6,546 bases of DNA, taken from Archaeoglobaceae archaeon. Its GTDB lineage: Archaea; Halobacteriota; Archaeoglobi; Archaeoglobales; Archaeoglobaceae. Position numbers and translations under genes: made by a program. The notes below the pieces were generated by a model. It searched no databases. It saw only the letters and a list, made by a program, of their open reading frames with translations, and was not told the origin of the DNA. Position 1 is the first letter of the stretch. Each line of letters opens with the position of its first letter. The stretch lies in NCBI GenBank assembly GCA_027016055.1, contig JALWBF010000183.1, positions 1 through 6,546 of the forward strand, in the 5' to 3' direction. Of the stretch, positions 1 to 3,745 are shown piece by piece.

Positions 1-697
1 TGAGTTTCTCAACGTAAGTTATAGTCTTAGTGACTATTCCGTGAAGAACGGTAAGCTCCCTCTTCGTAATTAAAGATCTGCCGAGTATCCTTCTTAAAGC
101 TATTATCGTTCTGTCTATTCTGTGCTTCGGATACCAGACGGCTTTCATTAGCTTTTCGAAGTTCGCAACTAGATTTTCTATGTCCTTAGCTGTTGCATAC
201 GTCTTCTCCTCAACCCCGTATCTCCCTTTGCTTAGCTCGTATAAGATAACGGCAACGGCATGACTGACGTTCATAACCGGATATTCCGGATTCGTTGGAA
301 TTGTAACGATCATGTGGCAGAGTTCGAGTTCTTCATCGAATAGTCCGTAATCCTCCCTTCCGAAAGCTATAATAGCTTTTCCGTCTTTGTCCTCCAAAAA
401 TACCCTAAGCTCTTCGGGGCTGAAAATAGGCCTTCTAATGTATCTCTCCTGAGCCTTAGCGGTAACTCCAGTCGTTCCGATTAGGATGTTCCCGTGTTCA
501 AGTATCTCTTCGAAACTATCCAATCTCACGGCGTTCTCGAGAATATCCTTGGCATGCGCCGCGGTTATGTATGATTGCTCCGTAACTTTGCAGTTATAAA
601 GGTAGAGCTCGCTAAATCCGAAGTTCTTCATAACCCTCGCTATAAAGCCTATGTTCTCAGGTATCTTAAGCTCAACAAGAAGGACGCCGATCTTCAT
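1..697 (-). CDS. trmJ: TrmJ-type SPOUT RNA 2'-O-methyltransferase (partial, C-terminus off the left edge)
   Basis: This frame is open from an ATG at 697 to the left edge, giving 232 codons without a stop. The translation shows the three SPOUT (SpoU/TrmD) knot motifs in order: PENIGFIARVMKNFGF at residues 13-28, with the motif 1 asparagine N15 and catalytic-type arginine R21; FGREDYGL at 112-119; and PVMNVSHAVAV at 140-150. In this family the last two motifs form the trefoil knot that binds S-adenosylmethionine. TrmJ enzymes act as cytoplasmic dimers that methylate the 2'-hydroxyl of tRNA position 32, and archaeal members are about this size, so only a short C-terminal part should be missing. 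The start is supported by a GGAG at 706-709, 8 bases upstream, and by an ATGA overlap with the stop of the preceding open frame. The family assignment is strong. The exact RNA target (tRNA position 32 or another site) is inferred from the family. Confidence 0.87.
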   Translation of the reverse strand, partial: MKIGVLLVELKIPENIGFIARVMKNFGFSELYLYNCKVTEQSYITAAHAKDILENAVRLDSFEEILEHGNILIGTTGVTAKAQERYIRRPIFSPEELRVFLEDKDGKAIIAFGREDYGLFDEELELCHMIVTIPTNPEYPVMNVSHAVAVILYELSKGRYGVEEKTYATAKDIENLVANFEKLMKAVWYPKHRIDRTIIALRRILGRSLITKRELTVLHGIVTKTITYVEKL

Positions 698-1009
698 ACC
701 AGACTCTCCAGAATTTCGATTAGCTCATGCGGGAGCAAAACTTTCACATTTTTAGCTATATCAAAACTTTCGCACTTCAGCTGGGTAACACGGCTTTTCA
801 CCTTCAATTCTTACAATTTTTTTTATATCATTATTATATAATATATCTAATGTTTTCTTAACACCCAATCTCGCTGACTTCGAAAAGAAGTATAAAGCGT
901 AAGCTAAACTCGATTTTCCAGTGGCGTTCTGACCTAGGAATATGTTAATCCTGCTTAAATCAAATTCGATCTCTTTAATGCATCGCCAATTTTTGATCTT
1001 TACATGCAT
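694..1009 (-). pseudogene. Broken AAA-type ATPase: Walker A N-terminus followed by an out-of-frame tail
   Basis: An ATG at 1009 opens an 82-codon frame ending at 761. Its start, with MHVKIKNWRCIKEI and a P-loop GQNATGKSS at residues 26-34, is the typical N-terminus of the SMC/RecF-like single-gene ATPases (AAA_15/AAA_21 type) common in archaea. Such proteins are usually several hundred residues long with signature, Walker B and later motifs, all absent here. A second frame, open from 810 to a TGA at 694-696, encodes about 38 residues with plausible protein character (for example VLLPHELIEILESL). It overlaps the methyltransferase ATG as ATGA. I infer a large internal deletion with a frame change, leaving N- and C-terminal stubs; the tail could also come from a different gene. 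An 82-residue peptide without Walker B would not hydrolyse ATP. The upstream promoter still looks intact. Confidence 0.7.
706..709 (-). promoter_or_regulatory. Shine-Dalgarno site for the methyltransferase
   Basis: GGAG read on the minus strand lies 8 bases before the ATG at 697. It is the clearest ribosome-binding site in the window. It suits an internal operon gene, in contrast to the apparently leaderless starts at 1009, 1670 and 1756. It fixes the methyltransferase start. Confidence 0.6.
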
Positions 1010-1030
1010 AATCTAACCTTACATCGTGAC

Positions 1031-1044
1031 ATATTTAAACGTTT
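1031..1044 (-). promoter_or_regulatory. Archaeal BRE/TATA promoter for the ATPase remnant and trmJ
   Basis: The minus strand reads AAACGTTTAAATAT. A purine-rich BRE-like AAACG precedes a TATA box centred near 1035, about 26 bases before the ATG at 1009. That spacing puts the transcription start at or next to the ATG, so a leaderless mRNA is expected. It lies in the 37-base gap after the hydrolase gene. It is the only convincing promoter seen for the methyltransferase. Confidence 0.6.
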
Positions 1045-1046
1045 GC

Positions 1047-1670
1047 TCAGAGTATCATCTTAGCTATTTCGAGGGCTTTAAGTATGTGATCCCTCGCATT
1101 CTCTTCAACTACATCTTCGTGCCCCGGATATAAAACCGATACATCCAATTTTGCTAGCTTCTCCAGCGAACTTATCAGCTCGAACTTGTTACCTCCGGGC
1201 AGGTCAACCCTTCCGAAGGCACCGTGAGCGAAGACGGTATCCCCGCTGAAGAGCCATTTCCTGTTCGGCTCGTAGTAGCATACGCTTCCCGGAGTGTGTC
1301 CGGGGGTGTGAATAACCTCAAGCTCAATCTCGCCGAGTCTGAATCTTTCTCCTCCCTTCACAAGCACATCCGGCTCGACGTAGAATCTGTATCCGAAAAG
1401 CGTGTATCCGCTCTTAAGCAGTTCGAACTCTCTCTCGTGCATCACTATCTTACAGCCGAACCAGCGTTTCAGATCTACGCAGGCCATGGCGTGATCGAAA
1501 TGTGAGTGCGTTAGGAATACGAACTCTATCTCCTTTGGATTTATGTGTTTGCTTAAGGCTTTGACTATAAACGACGAATCTCCTCCGGCATCGATCAGAC
1601 TCGGAACATCATCGAGCAGGAGGTAAGCGTTCGCCATGAGTGGAGGTGTAACGATTCTTATCGGTCGCAT
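1047..1670 (-). CDS. Metallo-beta-lactamase-fold hydrolase, glyoxalase II-like
   Basis: This 207-residue protein is a soluble binuclear metal hydrolase of the metallo-beta-lactamase fold. The metal-binding signature THSHFDH gives H55, H57, D59 and H60. The further ligands follow in order: H125 in HTPGHTPGS, D144 in FSGDTVF and H184 in LYPGHED. The stretch GAFGRVDLPGG (150-160) is typical of the hydroxyacylglutathione hydrolase-like branch. Length matches short prokaryotic members, which lack the C-terminal substrate domain of true glyoxalase II. The substrate therefore cannot be named; thioesters or persulfides are only possibilities. There is no signal peptide, so it is probably cytoplasmic. 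The ATG at 1670 has no Shine-Dalgarno but a TATA-like element at suitable distance, which fits leaderless transcription. It is divergent from the carbonic anhydrase gene and is followed after 37 bases by the ATPase remnant. Confidence 0.9.
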   Translation of the reverse strand: MRPIRIVTPPLMANAYLLLDDVPSLIDAGGDSSFIVKALSKHINPKEIEFVFLTHSHFDHAMACVDLKRWFGCKIVMHEREFELLKSGYTLFGYRFYVEPDVLVKGGERFRLGEIELEVIHTPGHTPGSVCYYEPNRKWLFSGDTVFAHGAFGRVDLPGGNKFELISSLEKLAKLDVSVLYPGHEDVVEENARDHILKALEIAKMIL

Positions 1671-1690
1671 AATCGAAATACGTTATAGCT

Positions 1691-1697
1691 ATTTTAA
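1691..1697 (-). promoter_or_regulatory. TATA-like element for the metallo-hydrolase gene
   Basis: The minus strand reads TTAAAAT, centred about 24 bases upstream of the ATG at 1670. The position is right for a leaderless transcript, but the surroundings are AT-rich and the match is modest. Confidence 0.4.
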
Positions 1698-1728
1698 CAA
1701 TTTTTTCGGCGTATCTAATTCACAATTA

Positions 1729-1736
1729 TTAAATAT
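1729..1736 (+). promoter_or_regulatory. TATA box for the carbonic anhydrase gene
   Basis: TTAAATAT is centred about 24 bases before the ATG at 1756, which would start transcription at or very near that codon. No Shine-Dalgarno precedes either in-frame ATG (1756, 1759), in line with a leaderless mRNA. The box sits within a small inverted repeat, TAAAT-ATT-ATTTA (1730-1742), which may be chance in such AT-rich DNA. Confidence 0.55.
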
Positions 1737-1755
1737 TATTTATTCTTCATCAATA

Positions 1756-2547
1756 ATGATGAGATGGAAGTATATATTGCCCCTGGTTCTGGTAGCGTTG
1801 CTACTGGCTGGCTGTGCAGGAACTCAGGAACAGGTGAAACCGATTGAGAAATCAACTGAGCAGACATCCGGAGAGCAGTCTGGTGAGACCTCGAAGTGTG
1901 AGTTTCCACCAAATATTCACGCTAATCCGATAACCGAGTGGAATAAGAAGCATACGATGCCTGATATCGACCCGACAGCTTTCGTTCATCCTTACGCAAC
2001 TGTGATCGGTGATGTTCACATCGGTAAGTATGTCTGCGTTTCACCACACGCTTCAATAAGGGGAGATGAGGGTATGCCGATCTACATCGGAGATTATTCG
2101 AACGTTCAGGATGGTGTGGTTATCCACGCTTTGGAGACTTACGATAAGGAAGGCAAGCCGATTGAAAAGAACCTGATCGAAGTTAACGGTAAGAAGTATG
2201 CTGTTTACATCGGAAATAACGTATCTCTTGCTCACCAGTGCCAAATTCATGGACCAGCTTACATAGGTGACCACACCTTCGTCGGCATGCAGGCTCTTGT
2301 GTTCAGAGCTAAGATCGGAAGCAATTGTGTAATAGAGCCCGGTGCAAAGATAATTGGAAGAAACGGAATAATAACAATCCCAGACGGTAAATACGTCCCA
2401 GCTGGATCTGTTATCACCACGCAGGAACAGGCTGACAACTTGCCGAACATAACGGAAGACTATCCCTTCAAGACTACAAACAAGGCTGTTGTCCACGTTA
2501 ACGTCGAACTTGCACACGGATACAACGAGATGTTTAAGAGTGAGTAA
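1756..2547 (+). CDS. cam: Gamma-class carbonic anhydrase (Cam type), lipid-anchored
   Basis: This 263-residue enzyme interconverts CO2 and bicarbonate outside the cytoplasmic membrane. Residues 3-20 form a lipoprotein signal peptide (short basic start, hydrophobic core, lipobox LLAGC with C20). A Ser/Glu/Gln-rich linker to about 47 follows, then a left-handed beta-helix of hexapeptide repeats. From memory of Methanosarcina thermophila Cam, the match runs the whole length. Metal ligands are H124, H160 and H165 (H81, H117, H122 in mature Cam). R102, D104, E105, N116, Q118, E127 and W62 match R59, D61, E62, N73, Q75, E84 and W19. The loop carrying the proton-shuttle glutamate (127-147) is kept, marking the Cam rather than the CamH subclass. 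H247 replaces Cam Y200, and a four-residue insertion lies near 202-205. The enzyme should be a trimer with iron or zinc at subunit interfaces. The start at 1756 (or 1759) is chosen because the signal peptide begins there; the frame is open further upstream to 1636, but that would bury the signal peptide. Confidence 0.95.
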   Translation: MMRWKYILPLVLVALLLAGCAGTQEQVKPIEKSTEQTSGEQSGETSKCEFPPNIHANPITEWNKKHTMPDIDPTAFVHPYATVIGDVHIGKYVCVSPHASIRGDEGMPIYIGDYSNVQDGVVIHALETYDKEGKPIEKNLIEVNGKKYAVYIGNNVSLAHQCQIHGPAYIGDHTFVGMQALVFRAKIGSNCVIEPGAKIIGRNGIITIPDGKYVPAGSVITTQEQADNLPNITEDYPFKTTNKAVVHVNVELAHGYNEMFKSE

Positions 2548-2560
2548 ATTTTCTAAATAA

Positions 2561-2578
2561 TTTTTTAATTTTTATTTT
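2561..2578 (+). terminator. T-rich terminator after the carbonic anhydrase gene
   Basis: Three T runs (2561-2566, 2569-2573, 2575-2578) begin 14 bases after the stop codon without a preceding hairpin. Archaeal RNA polymerase terminates on such oligo-T tracts, and the next gene is convergent, so termination here is expected. Confidence 0.6.
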
Positions 2579-2584
2579 ACTTTA

Positions 2585-2591
2585 ACAAAAA
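2585..2591 (-). terminator. Possible terminator of the smc-scpA-scpB cluster
   Basis: Read on the minus strand, a TTTTT run (2587-2591) lies 5 bases past the scpB stop, in the AT-rich gap between the convergent genes. It is a short run, so this is a weak call supported mainly by position. Confidence 0.35.
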
Positions 2592-2596
2592 TTTGC

Positions 2597-3106
2597 CTAA
2601 GTTTTTATGAACCTTTCAAGATCGGACTTGAGCAACCTCCTAATTTCCTCTGGATCATCCGCATTTAAGCCGAAGTAAACTGCGAAGTCTCTAGTAGTCG
2701 TCAGAACTTTCGTTCTGCCTTTCTTCTCCGCCTTAATGAATCCAAGCTCCTCAAGCTTTTTAACGTGCTCGTAGCAACGATTACCTCTTATCTTAGCAAG
2801 CTTACTGAGTTCTATGGGCTGCCTTACTGCTATGATTGCCAGTGTTCTTAAACATCCCTTATCGAGCTCGCTTTCAACGAATTTGCCCACGAACTTCTGA
2901 TAGGCCGGCTTAACCCTCATTAAGAACTTATCCTTAATCTTAACTATTTCTATCGCGGAGTCTCTGGAAGAATACTCCTCGATTAACTTCTGAAGTGCGG
3001 ATTCTACTTCCCTAACGCTCCTCTTAGCGATCCTCGCAATGCTTATCGATGAAAGCGGTTCCGTTGCTGAAAAAAGAATCGCTTCGACGATCCTAACTGT
3101 ATCCAT
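2597..3106 (-). CDS. scpB: ScpB, segregation and condensation protein B
   Basis: This 169-residue protein is a non-SMC regulator that pairs with ScpA and modulates the SMC ring during chromosome compaction and segregation. It shows the two winged-helix domains of the family. The first (about 3-75) opens with VRIVEAILFSATEPLS, the usual ScpB beginning, with a helix at 31-45 and the wing strands near 52-65. The second (about 81-147) contains LRTLAIIAVRQPIELSKLAK, then RGNRCYEHVKKLEELGFI (107-124), a close match to the family's RGxxxxxHVxxLxxxGxI pattern. A short C-terminal tail follows. Length is normal for archaeal ScpB. The ATG at 3106 begins 4 bases after the scpA stop with no Shine-Dalgarno, so translation is probably coupled to scpA. 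It is the last gene of the cluster. Confidence 0.92.
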   Translation of the reverse strand: MDTVRIVEAILFSATEPLSSISIARIAKRSVREVESALQKLIEEYSSRDSAIEIVKIKDKFLMRVKPAYQKFVGKFVESELDKGCLRTLAIIAVRQPIELSKLAKIRGNRCYEHVKKLEELGFIKAEKKGRTKVLTTTRDFAVYFGLNADDPEEIRRLLKSDLERFIKT

Positions 3107-3110
3107 ATAA

Positions 3111-3743
3111 CTAGCTGAGCGGCTTGATTTTTATATCTTCGTAAAACCTCTCCTGAGATAACTCTATTTTCCTCCGGTATGCCAAATGCAGAATTGAAAT
3201 ATAATACGATACAACTTTGCCTAAATCGAAGCCTCTTGTGAGTTTAAAGAAAGAAATAACCGGCCTGAGCCTAAACTCCCTCAATATTTCTTCGTAAACT
3301 TTGTTTATCTTCTCCTCTATGTCCTCCTCATGCGGAACATCCAAGATATTCTCTTCGGCTTTCGCTTTTACAACTCTTCGTTTTCTCTTCTTTACTTCAA
3401 GCATCTCAGCCCTCCTAAGTTCTCTTATTAACTCATGCAGCGTCGTGTATCTCCTCGGTTTCTTCGGCTTTATCTCAGGAATTCCTATCGGATCTTCTAT
3501 GGATATATCAAAATTATCAAAATTCGGATCGATTTCCGGCAGATCTTCCTCAAATTCTTCCTCATCAAATACAGCCTCATTCACAAGTATCTCCGCTTTC
3601 ATTCTGATCAGAATAGCCGCGTAAAGCAGAACCCTTGCCGAAAATCTCAGATCCAATTCTTCCACCTTCTTAAGGAATTTATCCGCTAACTCAACCACAT
3701 CTATGTTCCAAGGATCAATTTCTCCCTTCTTAGCCATGTCCAC
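3111..3743 (-). CDS. scpA: ScpA, kleisin subunit of the SMC complex
   Basis: This is the kleisin that bridges the two SMC heads and closes the ring. From the GTG at 3743 it has 210 residues. The N-terminal helical domain (1-58) carries the archaeal hallmark KKGEIDPWNID (5-15) and LLYAAILIRMKAEIL (39-53), which contacts the SMC neck. An acidic linker (60-90) and a basic helical part (about 95-130) follow. The C-terminal winged helix (about 146-210, starting INKVYEEILREFRLR) binds the partner SMC head. The start is uncertain. The GTG lies 2 bases after the smc stop, and an ATG follows at 3737. However, the same frame codes for DPIEIIVD just upstream, which looks like the usual first family helix (GPLDLLL in Bacillus), yet has no ATG, GTG or TTG before the stop at 3783-3785. 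Function is secure; only the N-terminus is open. Confidence 0.92.
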   Translation of the reverse strand: MDMAKKGEIDPWNIDVVELADKFLKKVEELDLRFSARVLLYAAILIRMKAEILVNEAVFDEEEFEEDLPEIDPNFDNFDISIEDPIGIPEIKPKKPRRYTTLHELIRELRRAEMLEVKKRKRRVVKAKAEENILDVPHEEDIEEKINKVYEEILREFRLRPVISFFKLTRGFDLGKVVSYYISILHLAYRRKIELSQERFYEDIKIKPLS

Positions 3744-3745
3744 AA

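Noticed and set aside
817..824. Run of eight A (minus strand) as the cause of the ATPase frame break
   Set aside because: Shifting frame at this run meets a stop within a few codons in both alternative frames (811-813 and 804-806), so the frame change must lie downstream, between 764 and 810.
575..841. Plus-strand 88-codon open frame over the trmJ start and ATPase remnant
   Set aside because: It is antisense to the methyltransferase N-terminus, and its product has no family features.
1636..1755. N-terminal extension of the carbonic anhydrase frame back to an ATG at 1636
   Set aside because: It would overlap the divergent hydrolase start and its promoter region and place 40 residues before an obvious signal peptide. 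The lipobox distance and the TATA box both point to 1756.
2053..2517. Minus-strand 154-codon open frame inside the carbonic anhydrase gene
   Set aside because: The plus-strand frame there encodes an unmistakable Cam protein; the antisense frame shows no recognisable motif or start signal.
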